From Rhodococcus spongiicola (lineage in GTDB: Bacteria > Actinomycetota > Actinomycetes > Mycobacteriales > Mycobacteriaceae): a stretch of DNA of 64,000 nt. The first letter of the stretch is position 1. Every line of letters begins with the position of its first letter. Where the stretch lies: contig NZ_RKLN01000002.1 of assembly GCF_004011835.1 (NCBI RefSeq), forward strand, positions 229,469 through 293,468, written 5' to 3'. The notes below the pieces were generated by a model that was given only the letters and a program-made list of their open reading frames with translations, did no database searches and was not told the origin of the DNA. Position numbers and translations under genes: made by a program. Below, piece after piece: positions 12,080 to 20,170 of this stretch.

Positions 12080-12523
12080 GTGCGCGGATTGGTGCTGGAC
12101 TTCGGTGGGGTCCTCGATGGACCGGGTGCGGATACCGGGCTCATGGCAGGCGTTGTCGCCGATGCGCGCCGGCGCGGTGTACGGACCGCGATCCTGAGCA
12201 ACGATCCTGGCGGACCGGGCGCGCAGGCACTGCGAGATCTCGCGGGGGCGTTCGTCGACGACGTCGTGTTGTCCGGCGATGTCGGGATGGCGAAGCCGGA
12301 TCCACGGATCTACGCATTGGCGGCCGCGCGGCTCCGACTCGACCCGGGCGATTGTGTGTTCGTGGATGATCTGGTGGTCAACGTGCGTGCAGCCGCGGCC
12401 GCGGGCATGGTGGGTGTACACCACATCGATCCGTCGACTGCCGTGGAAGAGATTACGATTCTTCTTGATTCGGGCATACGTTCCGATTCGGATGACGGCG
12501 GCGCAAAGGGCAGGGGGCATTGA
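12080..12523 (+). CDS. Short HAD-superfamily protein
   Basis: The 147-aa product has a HAD-like fold signature: motif I as LDFGGVLDGPG (Asp nucleophile present, the usual second Asp replaced by Gly), motif II-like ILSNDP, motif III/IV region GMAKPDPRIYALAAARL and CVFVDDLVVNV. It lacks room for a full cap domain and so is a minimal HAD-IA protein. The replaced general acid suggests weak or no phosphatase activity, as in N-terminal domains of some epoxide hydrolases. The start is GTG at 12080; TGA overlaps the next gene's ATG by one base (12523), so it is coupled with the acyltransferase. Substrate unknown. Confidence 0.82.
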   Translation: MRGLVLDFGGVLDGPGADTGLMAGVVADARRRGVRTAILSNDPGGPGAQALRDLAGAFVDDVVLSGDVGMAKPDPRIYALAAARLRLDPGDCVFVDDLVVNVRAAAAAGMVGVHHIDPSTAVEEITILLDSGIRSDSDDGGAKGRGH

Positions 12524-13965
12524 TGGCGAGGGCGACCAGGCTGACGGCGCAGGACGCGTCGTTCTACTTTCTCGATGAGAGCAACACCCCGATGCACCTG
12601 GGTTCGCTCGCGATCCTGCAGTTGCCGAAGTCCGGACTCGACTTCGAAGCCGTGTTGCGCCTCATCGAAAGCCGGTTGCACCTGGTACCCCGCTACCGGC
12701 AAAAGGTACGCGAGGTCGCGTTCGGTTTCTCCCGGCCGGTTTGGGTCGACGACCCTGACTTCGACATCACATACCACGTGCGACGGTCGGCGGTGCCGTC
12801 GCCGGGTAGCGACGACCAGTTGCATGATCTGGTGGCGTGGTTGACTTCTCGGCCGCTGGACACCACTCGACCGCTGTGGGAGATGTACGTCATCGAAGGG
12901 CTGGCTGGGAACCGGTGCGCGCTTTACACCAAGTCGCACTCGGCGCTGGTGGATGGCGAGCAGGCGCTCGAGATCAGCCAGGTGATCCTCGACGAGGACG
13001 AAGTCCCGCCGCCTCTGACGGACGACCTGTGGATACCCGAGCCGGCGCCGGGGGAGTCGGCCCTCGTCGCGGCGGCGCTCGCGCATGTGGTGTCCCAGCC
13101 CCGGGAGGGGGTCGAAACGTTGCGAATGACTTTGCGCGACATGACATCGGTGGTCGATGGGACGACAGAGGCGCTCGGCAAGTTGGTCGCTGTGATGCGC
13201 ACGGCCACGCAGTCGGCGCCCTCGAGCCCACTGAACACGCCCATCTCGCGGAGTCGGCGGTTCGCGGTCGCTCGATCGGAACTCGAGCGCTACCGCAAGG
13301 TCCGGGCCCGCTACGAGTGCTCGATCAACGACGTTGTCCTCACCGTGGTGACGGGTGCGCTGCGGACGTGGCTCCTCTCACGCGGCGAACCGGTATCGGA
13401 AGCGACGACACTACGAGCAATGGTGCCCGTGTCGATCTGTGAGGCCCGTCCCGGCACGAAGGGCACGAGCGTGGTCGACGTCTGCGGGGTCGGCGAGGCC
13501 GGTCGACCCCACGGACGGACGTCGTCGTTCCTGGTAGACCTTCCTGTGGGCGAACCGAATCCGGTGGTGCGACTATCGCACGTCGCCCACGCGACGGAGG
13601 CGTTCGAGCGACAGAGTCAGCAAGTGACGGCACGGACGATGATCCGGCTGTCGGGGTTCGCGCCGGCATCGTTGCACGCGCGCGGCGCCCGGGTCGCGAG
13701 CAGCCTGTCGCAGCGCATGTTCAACCTGATGGTCACCAATGCACCCGGCCCGCAGATCCCGCTGTATCTGGCGGGGATGCGGATGGTCGAGATGTATCCG
13801 CTGTCCCCGCTCCTGAAGAATCAGACGCTCAGCATCGGTTTGACGTCCTACGACGGGTACGTCCACTACGGTTTGAATGCCGATCGCGAAGCCATGCCCG
13901 ACGTGGACGTGGTCGCCGCGTCGTTGCAGGAGTCTCTCGAGGAGTTGGTGGATGTCAGTGGGTGA
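12523..13965 (+). CDS. WS/DGAT-family acyltransferase with altered motif
   Basis: This 480-aa protein belongs to the wax ester synthase/diacylglycerol acyltransferase family, which esterifies acyl-CoA to alcohols or diacylglycerol and builds storage lipid. The N-terminal SFYFLDESNTPMHLGSLAI, the PLWEMYVIEGL strand, and the C-terminal NLMVTNAPGPQIPLYLAG are family hallmarks. The catalytic HHxxxDG is HSALVDG here (H139, S140, D144, G145), so the second histidine, considered the catalytic base, is serine. Position corresponds to Rv3234c/Rv3233c next to the desaturase system. The ATG at 12523 overlaps the HAD stop. It may be inactive or have changed chemistry. Confidence 0.9.
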   Translation: MARATRLTAQDASFYFLDESNTPMHLGSLAILQLPKSGLDFEAVLRLIESRLHLVPRYRQKVREVAFGFSRPVWVDDPDFDITYHVRRSAVPSPGSDDQLHDLVAWLTSRPLDTTRPLWEMYVIEGLAGNRCALYTKSHSALVDGEQALEISQVILDEDEVPPPLTDDLWIPEPAPGESALVAAALAHVVSQPREGVETLRMTLRDMTSVVDGTTEALGKLVAVMRTATQSAPSSPLNTPISRSRRFAVARSELERYRKVRARYECSINDVVLTVVTGALRTWLLSRGEPVSEATTLRAMVPVSICEARPGTKGTSVVDVCGVGEAGRPHGRTSSFLVDLPVGEPNPVVRLSHVAHATEAFERQSQQVTARTMIRLSGFAPASLHARGARVASSLSQRMFNLMVTNAPGPQIPLYLAGMRMVEMYPLSPLLKNQTLSIGLTSYDGYVHYGLNADREAMPDVDVVAASLQESLEELVDVSG

Positions 13966-14010
13966 GCGGTCGTTGTCCCGGTGCGGGACGGTCGTGGCCG
14001 GAGGTCGGGC

Positions 14011-14526
14011 GTGAGGGTCTACATTCCCGCGACCATCGCGATGCTCCGGCAACTGGTGGCCGATCGCGAGTTGTCCCCGGTGAGCCGGACCGCCTTCGCG
14101 GTGACCCCGGCGCTGCGGGAGGCGTACAACTCCGGAGACGACGATGAACTCTCCGAGGTCGCGATGGCCGAGGCCGCGCGTGCCTCGCTGCGACTGATCG
14201 GCGCGGGTGCTCTCGGGGACGCGGGTGACGGCACCAAGCCGCTGTATCGACGTGCTGTGATCGCCGCGGACGTCGAGAGCGCGAACCCTCGGCCGGACCT
14301 CGACGACGCGGTGGTCCGACTCGGTGATGTCGTCACGCTCTCCCAGGTCGCGTCGGTGCACGTCGATCTGGCCGAGGCAGAAGCCGACGTCGAGAATGCC
14401 GTCGGAGTGGTCGACGCAGCCGATCTGGGCGACGAGGACGCGGAATTCGTGCTCGGTGACGCGGAGGACCATGAACTCGCCTGGTACGCCACGCAGGAGC
14501 TGCCGTTCCTGCTCGAGTTGCTTTGA
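14011..14526 (+). CDS. DUF6912-type protein (Rv3231c-like)
   Basis: This 171-aa acidic protein begins MRVYIPATIAMLRQLVADREL, truncated here to the recognisable family start, and matches the actinobacterial family at the Rv3231c position. It contains an Ala/Asp/Glu-rich middle and a C-terminal HELAWYATQELPFLLELL. GTG at 14011 is chosen since it gives the family N-terminus; an upstream in-frame start would add ten unrelated residues. It sits between the acyltransferase and the oxidoreductase-desaturase genes in conserved order. No catalytic motif is visible and the function is unknown. Confidence 0.82.
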   Translation: MRVYIPATIAMLRQLVADRELSPVSRTAFAVTPALREAYNSGDDDELSEVAMAEAARASLRLIGAGALGDAGDGTKPLYRRAVIAADVESANPRPDLDDAVVRLGDVVTLSQVASVHVDLAEAEADVENAVGVVDAADLGDEDAEFVLGDAEDHELAWYATQELPFLLELL

Positions 14527-14615
14527 TTCGCGGAGGCGATTCCTCACCAAATTCGGCGGAGGCGAATCCTCACGGAGAATCCTCGCCAAGCTCGGCCTCG
14601 GCGAATCCTCACCGA
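14525..14615. repeat. Degenerate 26-bp tandem repeats after the DUF6912 gene
   Basis: Three copies of a 26-base unit, ATTCGGCGGAGGCGAATCCTC-like, start at the stop codon (14525-14550, 14551-14576, 14590-14615), with a 13-base half copy between the second and third. They end just before the promoter region of the oxidoreductase gene. Confidence 0.7.
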
Positions 14616-14630
14616 GGCTCACTACCTGAA

Positions 14631-14642
14631 CGTAACTTACGC
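14631..14642. promoter_or_regulatory. ACGTAACTTACG motif upstream of the oxidoreductase
   Basis: This exact 12-mer occurs again at 17315-17326, in front of the second desaturase. It lies 55 bases before the oxidoreductase start. A shared regulator, probably TetR-type, is an inference. Confidence 0.5.
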
Positions 14643-14696
14643 AACCGTAGCTAGATGCCCTACGCTGGCCATAGCTCGAAGCGAGATGGAGGTCGG

Positions 14697-15815
14697 ATGG
14701 GACTCAAGAGCTGGATCGAGACGCCGGCGGTGAAGGGCGCGGGCTCGAACCGGTCCACCGTGGCGAACCTGGTGCGTGGCGCTGTCACCCGGTTGACGAC
14801 GCCGCTGCTCCCCGACGACTACTTGCAGCTGGTGAATCCGCTCTGGTCCGCTCGCGAGTTGCGCGGACGAATCGTGGAAGTCCGCCCTGAGACCGCCGAC
14901 TCGGCGACTTTGGTGATCAAGCCGGGGTGGGGCTTCGACTTCGATTACCAGCCCGGTCAGTACGTCGGCATCGGTATCCACGTCAACGGGCGGTGGCACT
15001 GGCGCTCGTACTCGCTCACGTCGGCTCCGAACGTCGACCACAAGTTGATCTCGATCACAGTCAAGGCGATGCCCGAGGGCTTCCTGTCGAGCCACCTGGT
15101 GACGGGTGTGCCGTCGGGCACCATCGTGCGGTTGGCGGCTCCGACCGGCAACTTTGCGCTCCCCGAGCCGCCGCCCGAGAAGATTCTCTTCCTCACCGCG
15201 GGAAGCGGCATCACCCCGGTGATGTCGATGCTGCGGACGATGAACCGGCGCGGCGAGCTGCCCGACGTCGTTCACGTCCATTCGGCGCCCACGGAGGAGG
15301 CGGTGATGTTCGCCGAGGAGCTCGCTGCCCTTAGTGAGTCGCAGACGTCATTCCAGCGTCATGCCCAGCACACCCGTTCGCAGGGCCAGTTCGCACTGTC
15401 GTCCCTCGACGAGGTCTGTCCGGACTGGCGCGAGCGGCAGACGTGGGCCTGCGGTCCGCTGGCGATGCTCGACGAGATCGAGAAGACCTGGGACCGCGAG
15501 GGCATCGCTTCACGGCTACACCTCGAACGCTTCGCCGTCTCGCGGGCCGATCTGTCCGGGGAGGGTGGCACGGTGACGTTCGCGAAGTCCGGCAAGCAAG
15601 CGGAAGCCGACGGTGCGACGACGCTCCTCGAGGTGGGGGAGAAGGTCGGTGTCCAGATGCCGTTCGGGTGCCGCATGGGCATCTGTCAGACCTGTGTGGT
15701 GCCGCTGGCCTCCGGTCATGCCGTCGACCTGCGCAATGGCAAGGAACACAGCGAGGGCGAACGCATCCAGACCTGTATCTCTGCTGCTGCGGGCGACTGC
15801 ACCCTCGAGGTCTAG
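14697..15815 (+). CDS. Ferredoxin-NADP reductase-type oxidoreductase with [2Fe-2S] domain
   Basis: The 372-aa protein is the probable electron donor of the DesA3-type desaturases (Rv3230c type). Order: an FAD-binding barrel (PGQYVGIGI, then RSYSLTSAP for flavin), an NADP-binding domain ([20 protein letters not shown] near the end), and a plant-type [2Fe-2S] domain with C325, C330, C333 and C360 ([15 protein letters not shown]). In M. tuberculosis the pair Rv3230c-DesA3 makes oleoyl-CoA from stearoyl-CoA. ATG at 14697 has GGAGG five bases upstream. It is followed by two desaturase genes in the same direction, which fits one electron chain serving both. Confidence 0.93.
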   Translation: MGLKSWIETPAVKGAGSNRSTVANLVRGAVTRLTTPLLPDDYLQLVNPLWSARELRGRIVEVRPETADSATLVIKPGWGFDFDYQPGQYVGIGIHVNGRWHWRSYSLTSAPNVDHKLISITVKAMPEGFLSSHLVTGVPSGTIVRLAAPTGNFALPEPPPEKILFLTAGSGITPVMSMLRTMNRRGELPDVVHVHSAPTEEAVMFAEELAALSESQTSFQRHAQHTRSQGQFALSSLDEVCPDWRERQTWACGPLAMLDEIEKTWDREGIASRLHLERFAVSRADLSGEGGTVTFAKSGKQAEADGATTLLEVGEKVGVQMPFGCRMGICQTCVVPLASGHAVDLRNGKEHSEGERIQTCISAAAGDCTLEV

Positions 15816-16009
15816 CGGTGCCCCTGAAGCCGTGGGCTTCCCGGGCGCTGCCGCTGTGAGTGCAGTGCGATCCGAATCCGGCTGATCGTCGGGTGTGATC
15901 TCGGTATCCGTCCGGCTGCCGAGTGCTCATGTTGCCGTATCGTTGCGCGCACCGCCTTGCGTCGCTGACTGACGCGGTTGAGCTGATCTACCCAACGGAG
16001 GACGCCTCG

Positions 16010-17305
16010 GTGGCCATCACCGACATCAAAGAGTTCGCCCACCTTACCGACGTCGACATCGAGGCCCTCGGACACGAACTGGACACCATTCGACGCGAAG
16101 TCGAGGAGTCCCGTGGCGTCCGCGACGCGCGCTACATCCGTCGTGTCATCCGGCTGCAGCGCTCGCTCGAGCTGGGCGCCCGGACCATCCTGATCGGCAG
16201 CCGCAAGCGCCCGCTGTGGATCCTCGGCGCCGGCATGCTCGGCGTCGCGAAGATCATCGAGAACATGGAACTCGGCCACAACGTCAGCCACGGCCAATGG
16301 GACTGGATGAACGATCCGGAGATCCACTCCACGACATGGGAGTGGGACATGACCGGATTGTCCGAGCACTGGAAGCGCGCCCACAACTACTCGCACCACA
16401 CCTACACCAACATCGTCGGAATGGACGACGACGTGGGATTCGGAATCCTGAGGATGACGCGCGACGAGAAGTGGCGTCCGATCAACCTGCTGCAACCGAT
16501 CGCGAACGTCGTGCTCGCCGCGGGCTTCGAGTGGGGTATCGCCCTGCACGACCTCAAGGCACAAAAGCTCCTCGAGGGCGTCGATCGCTACCAGCTGAAC
16601 ACCGGGCCGAACCGGCAGTTCGCGATCAAGATCGCGCGACAGCTCGGCAAGGACTTCGTCCTGTTCCCGGCGTTGACGGGGCCGGCGTGGAAGCACACGC
16701 TCGCCGCAAACGCGACGGCGAACCTCGTGCGCAACCTGTGGACATACGCGGTGATCTTCTGCGGCCACTTCCCAGATGGTGCGGAGAAGTTCACGATCGA
16801 GCAGTTCGAGAACGAAACCCGGGCCCAGTGGTATCTGCGTCAGATGCTCGGCAGCGCCAACATAGACGCGGGCCCGGTGATGGCATTCATGACCGGCAAC
16901 CTCAGCTACCAGATCGAGCACCACCTGTTCCCGGACCTGCCATCGAATCGGTATGCCGAGATCGCGGCCAAGGTGCGGGCGCTGTGCGAGAGGTACGACC
17001 TGCCCTACACGACCGGTCCGCTCGGCCGCCAATACCTGCTCGCGCTCCGCACGATTCACAAGCTGGCCCTCCCGGACTGGCTCCTGAAGCGGACCTCGGA
17101 CGATGCTCCTGAGACGTCATCGGAGCACAAGTTCCGGTCGACGGGATCGCGGATCGCGGAGGCACTTCGGATCGACGCCGAGACCGGGCGCCGCCGGGGC
17201 CTGCTGTCGGCATTGCGGGCCCACGCCGAGGTTCAGGTCGCCAGGCGCCGGCCGAAACGCCGTCGGCAGACTAAGGTGACCTACCTCACAGTTGCCAACA
17301 CCTAA
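16010..17305 (+). CDS. desA3: DesA3-type acyl-CoA desaturase, first copy
   Basis: This 431-aa membrane di-iron desaturase most likely introduces a delta-9 double bond into stearoyl-type acyl-CoA. The three histidine boxes are HNVSH (H90-H94), HNYSHH (H125-H130) and QIEHH (H304-H305). The hydrophobic region WILGAGMLGVAKIIENMELG precedes box 1. GTG at 16010 has GGAGG eight bases before it and aligns with the N-terminus of the second copy; an ATG at 15923 lies in unrelated leader. It has a basic C-terminal tail rich in RRRPKRRR, which differs from the second copy. The next desaturase starts 35 bases downstream, after a palindromic operator. Confidence 0.93.
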   Translation: MAITDIKEFAHLTDVDIEALGHELDTIRREVEESRGVRDARYIRRVIRLQRSLELGARTILIGSRKRPLWILGAGMLGVAKIIENMELGHNVSHGQWDWMNDPEIHSTTWEWDMTGLSEHWKRAHNYSHHTYTNIVGMDDDVGFGILRMTRDEKWRPINLLQPIANVVLAAGFEWGIALHDLKAQKLLEGVDRYQLNTGPNRQFAIKIARQLGKDFVLFPALTGPAWKHTLAANATANLVRNLWTYAVIFCGHFPDGAEKFTIEQFENETRAQWYLRQMLGSANIDAGPVMAFMTGNLSYQIEHHLFPDLPSNRYAEIAAKVRALCERYDLPYTTGPLGRQYLLALRTIHKLALPDWLLKRTSDDAPETSSEHKFRSTGSRIAEALRIDAETGRRRGLLSALRAHAEVQVARRRPKRRRQTKVTYLTVANT

Positions 17306-17314
17306 CCTACGGTG

Positions 17315-17333
17315 ACGTAACTTACGGTAAGTT
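17315..17333. promoter_or_regulatory. Palindromic operator before the second desaturase
   Basis: AACTTACGGTAAGTT (17319-17333) is a perfect 7+1+7 inverted repeat. Together with ACGTAACTTACG (17315-17326), shared with the oxidoreductase promoter, it occupies the 35-base gap between the desaturases. Flanks CCTAAC and TTTAGG add further symmetry. It looks like a TetR-type operator. Confidence 0.65.
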
Positions 17334-17340
17334 TAGGCGC

Positions 17341-18582
17341 GTGGCGATAACGGACATCAAGGAGTATGCGCACCTGACGGATGCCGACGTCGAGGCGCTC
17401 GGACGCGAACTCGACGCCATTCGTCGGGAGGTGGAGGATTCGCGCGGTGAGCGCGACGCGCGCTATATCCGCAACACGATCCGGCTGCAGCGCAGCCTCG
17501 AGGTCGGTGGGCGGGCCGTGCTGTTCGGTAGCCGCAAGCGTCCGCTGTGGATCCTCGGCGCCGGCATGCTCGGCGTCGCGAAGATCATCGAGAACATGGA
17601 ACTCGGGCACAACGTGATGCACGGGCAGTGGGACTGGATGAACGATCCTGAGATCCACTCGGCTCATTGGGAGTGGGACAACGCAGATCCCTCGGAGCAC
17701 TGGAAGCAGACGCACAACTACCTGCACCACAAATACACGAACATCCTGGGCATGGATGACGACGTGGGATACGGTCTGATCCGGGTCACCCGCGACCAGA
17801 AGTGGAGGCCGTTCAACTACGGCAATCTCGTCTACAACGCACTGCTGGCGTCGATGTTCCAGTACGGCGTCGCCATCCAGCACCTGGAGTTGGGCAAGGT
17901 CGCCGTGGGTCGGGACGATCGCGCCGAGACCAAGGTCAGGTTGCGTCAGGTCGGGCAGAAGATCGGCAAGCAGATCGCCAAGGACTACGTGGTGTACCCG
18001 GCGCTGACCGGCAAGGCGTGGAAGTCCACGTTGACCGCGAACCTGACCGCCAACGTCATCCGCAACTTGTGGACCAACGCGGTCATCTTCTGTGGCCACT
18101 TCCCGGACGGTGCCGAGAAGTTCACGAAGGCGGACGTCGACAAGGAATCGCACGCCGAGTGGTACCTGCGCCAGATGCTCGGCAGTGCCAACATCAGCGG
18201 CGGCCCGCTCACGCACTTCATGACCGGCAACCTGAGCCATCAGATCGAGCACCACATCTACCCGGATCTCCCGTCGAATCGGTACGCCGAGATCGCGGTC
18301 AAGGTGCGGGCGTTGTGTGAGAAGTACGACTTGCCGTACACGACCGGCCCGCTGTACCTGCAGTACCTCAAGGCGTGGCGCACCATCGCGAAGCTGTCGT
18401 TGCCGAACAAGTACCTCATCGACACCACGGACGACGCACCGGAGACGGCGTCCGAGCGCAAGTTCGACGGCGACACAACCGCGACGGTCGACCCCGCTAC
18501 AGGTCGGCGCCAGGGCTTGCTGTCGGCGCTCAAGAGGTCGAAGAAGCGCCGCGGCTTGCGGGCGCTGCTGTCGTCGCGTTAG
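17341..18582 (+). CDS. desA3: DesA3-type acyl-CoA desaturase, second copy
   Basis: The 413-aa product is a close paralogue of the preceding desaturase and has the same predicted activity. Histidine boxes are HNVMH (H90-H94), HNYLHH (H125-H130) and QIEHH (H304-H305). Long stretches, such as the one around the first box, are identical between the copies at protein level, while the loop after box 2 and the C-terminus differ. GTG at 17341 is immediately preceded by the palindromic operator. A degenerate GC hairpin follows (18623-18654). The duplication may allow separate regulation or different chain-length preference; neither can be read from sequence. Confidence 0.93.
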   Translation: MAITDIKEYAHLTDADVEALGRELDAIRREVEDSRGERDARYIRNTIRLQRSLEVGGRAVLFGSRKRPLWILGAGMLGVAKIIENMELGHNVMHGQWDWMNDPEIHSAHWEWDNADPSEHWKQTHNYLHHKYTNILGMDDDVGYGLIRVTRDQKWRPFNYGNLVYNALLASMFQYGVAIQHLELGKVAVGRDDRAETKVRLRQVGQKIGKQIAKDYVVYPALTGKAWKSTLTANLTANVIRNLWTNAVIFCGHFPDGAEKFTKADVDKESHAEWYLRQMLGSANISGGPLTHFMTGNLSHQIEHHIYPDLPSNRYAEIAVKVRALCEKYDLPYTTGPLYLQYLKAWRTIAKLSLPNKYLIDTTDDAPETASERKFDGDTTATVDPATGRRQGLLSALKRSKKRRGLRALLSSR

Positions 18583-18622
18583 CCGTCCCCTCTACGGGTT
18601 GCCACCCGGTTGGGTGTCGAGA

Positions 18623-18654
18623 GAGCCCCTGGTCGGACTACCGGCCGGGGGCTC
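18623..18654 (+). terminator. Hairpin after the second desaturase
   Basis: GAGCCCCTGGTCGG pairs with CCGGCCGGGGGCTC with two mismatches around a 4-base loop, 40 bases after the stop codon. Confidence 0.55.
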
Positions 18655-18803
18655 GTCGCGTTCACGGCGAGAGGCGTTGCAATTCACAGCCGTACCCGAT
18701 TCCCTCACGGTCCGCCGCCGCGAGTGCGACAGTGATACCGGCAGCGGCTGGTCGACATCGTGGTGCCGGACGCACTGGATCGACAGAAGGGTGACGCACG
18801 ACC

Positions 18804-20084
18804 ATGGCAGGACGACCCACCGACACCGTGACCGTGACCCCGGACCCGTTCGCCCCGGCAACTCTGGGACCGGTTCGACTCCGCAACCGCATCATCAAGG
18901 CCGCCACGTCGGAGGGGCGGTCCCCGGAGGGGCTCGTCACGGACGACCTCATCGACTTCCATCTCGGCTTCGTGCGTGGCGGCGTGGGGATGACCACGGT
19001 CGCGTACTGCTGTGTCGCCCCGGAAGGAGCGAGCGCACCAGGGCAGATACTGATGAGCCGCAAGGCGCTACCGGGTCTGCGCCGGCTGACCGACGCGGTC
19101 CATGACGCGGGCGGTGCCGTCGCAGCCCAGCTCGGCCACGCCGGTGTGGTGGCGTCGAAGAAGACCACCGGCGTGACTGCGATGTCGCCGAGCCGTGTGA
19201 TCAACCCGTCGTCGCTCGAATACTGCCGGGAAATCAGCCCAACTGAGATCCGCCGCGTGATCGACCAGTTCGGTGAGGCCGCGCAGATCGCAGTCGAGGC
19301 GGGTTTCGACGCGGTGGAACTGCACTTCGGTCACCTCTACCTGCCGAGCTCGTTCCTGAGTCCACTTCTCAACCGCCGCAAGGACGAATACGGCGGCACC
19401 ATCGACAACCGGTCTCGCCTGGTGCGGGAGATCGCGCAGCGGGTCCGAGAGGTCGTCGGTGGACGGATCGCGGTCACCGCCAAGATCAGCATGGACGACG
19501 GGATCCGGGGGAGCATCTGGCTCTCCGAGTCCCTGCGGACCGTGCAGTTGCTCGACCGGGACCGCAACCTCGACGCCATCGAACTGACCCAGGGGTCGTC
19601 GTTCTTCAAGCCGATGTACCTCTTCCGTGGTGACGTACCCGTCGACGAGTTCGCGGCGTTACTGAAGGAGCCGCTCAAGACTGGGGTCCGGTTGTTCGGC
19701 AAGCGGGCGCTGGGTTGTTACCCGTACGAGGACCTGTACATGCTCGAATCCGCCCGCCAGTTCGTTCCGGTCGTCGCCAACACGCAGCTGATCCTGTTGG
19801 GCGGCATCAACAACTACGACCACATCATGGCTGGTATGCGGGAGCGCTTCGGGTTCGTCGCAATGGGCCGCGCGCTGCTGCGCGAGCCGGATCTGGTGAA
19901 CCGGATCGAGGCCGACCACACCGTCTCCAGCCGCTGCAACCACAACAACAAGTGCATGACCACGGTGTTTGGACGCACCCACTGTGTTCTCGATCCGGAC
20001 AGCCGGCACGGCGCAGTCGGGTCCGCGCAGTCGACCCCGTTCACCGCGGACCGGTCGAAGGAACTACCGATCGCACCCACGTGA
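18804..20084 (+). CDS. Old yellow enzyme-type NADH:flavin oxidoreductase
   Basis: This 426-aa FMN-dependent protein has the OYE/2,4-dienoyl-CoA reductase barrel: start PFAPATLGPVRLRNRIIKAA, QLGHAG, the catalytic-region HFGHLYLPSSFLSP, GGTIDNRSR, and the phosphate-binding end FVAMGRALLREPDLV. A cysteine cluster near the C-terminus (CNHNNKC, then C ten residues later) resembles, but does not match, the [4Fe-4S] motif of dienoyl-CoA reductases, and the NADPH domain of that family is absent. The start is ATG at 18804. It faces the flavoprotein gene convergently. Substrate unknown; an enone or dienoyl substrate is likely from family knowledge. Confidence 0.88.
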   Translation: MAGRPTDTVTVTPDPFAPATLGPVRLRNRIIKAATSEGRSPEGLVTDDLIDFHLGFVRGGVGMTTVAYCCVAPEGASAPGQILMSRKALPGLRRLTDAVHDAGGAVAAQLGHAGVVASKKTTGVTAMSPSRVINPSSLEYCREISPTEIRRVIDQFGEAAQIAVEAGFDAVELHFGHLYLPSSFLSPLLNRRKDEYGGTIDNRSRLVREIAQRVREVVGGRIAVTAKISMDDGIRGSIWLSESLRTVQLLDRDRNLDAIELTQGSSFFKPMYLFRGDVPVDEFAALLKEPLKTGVRLFGKRALGCYPYEDLYMLESARQFVPVVANTQLILLGGINNYDHIMAGMRERFGFVAMGRALLREPDLVNRIEADHTVSSRCNHNNKCMTTVFGRTHCVLDPDSRHGAVGSAQSTPFTADRSKELPIAPT

Positions 20085-20170
20085 TCCTGCGCGTCGTCAA
20101 CCTGCCTTCCCTGCGATCGGCACGTTGACGAAGCTGGGACTCGTCGGGTTGATCAGCAGATCTTGCGGCT

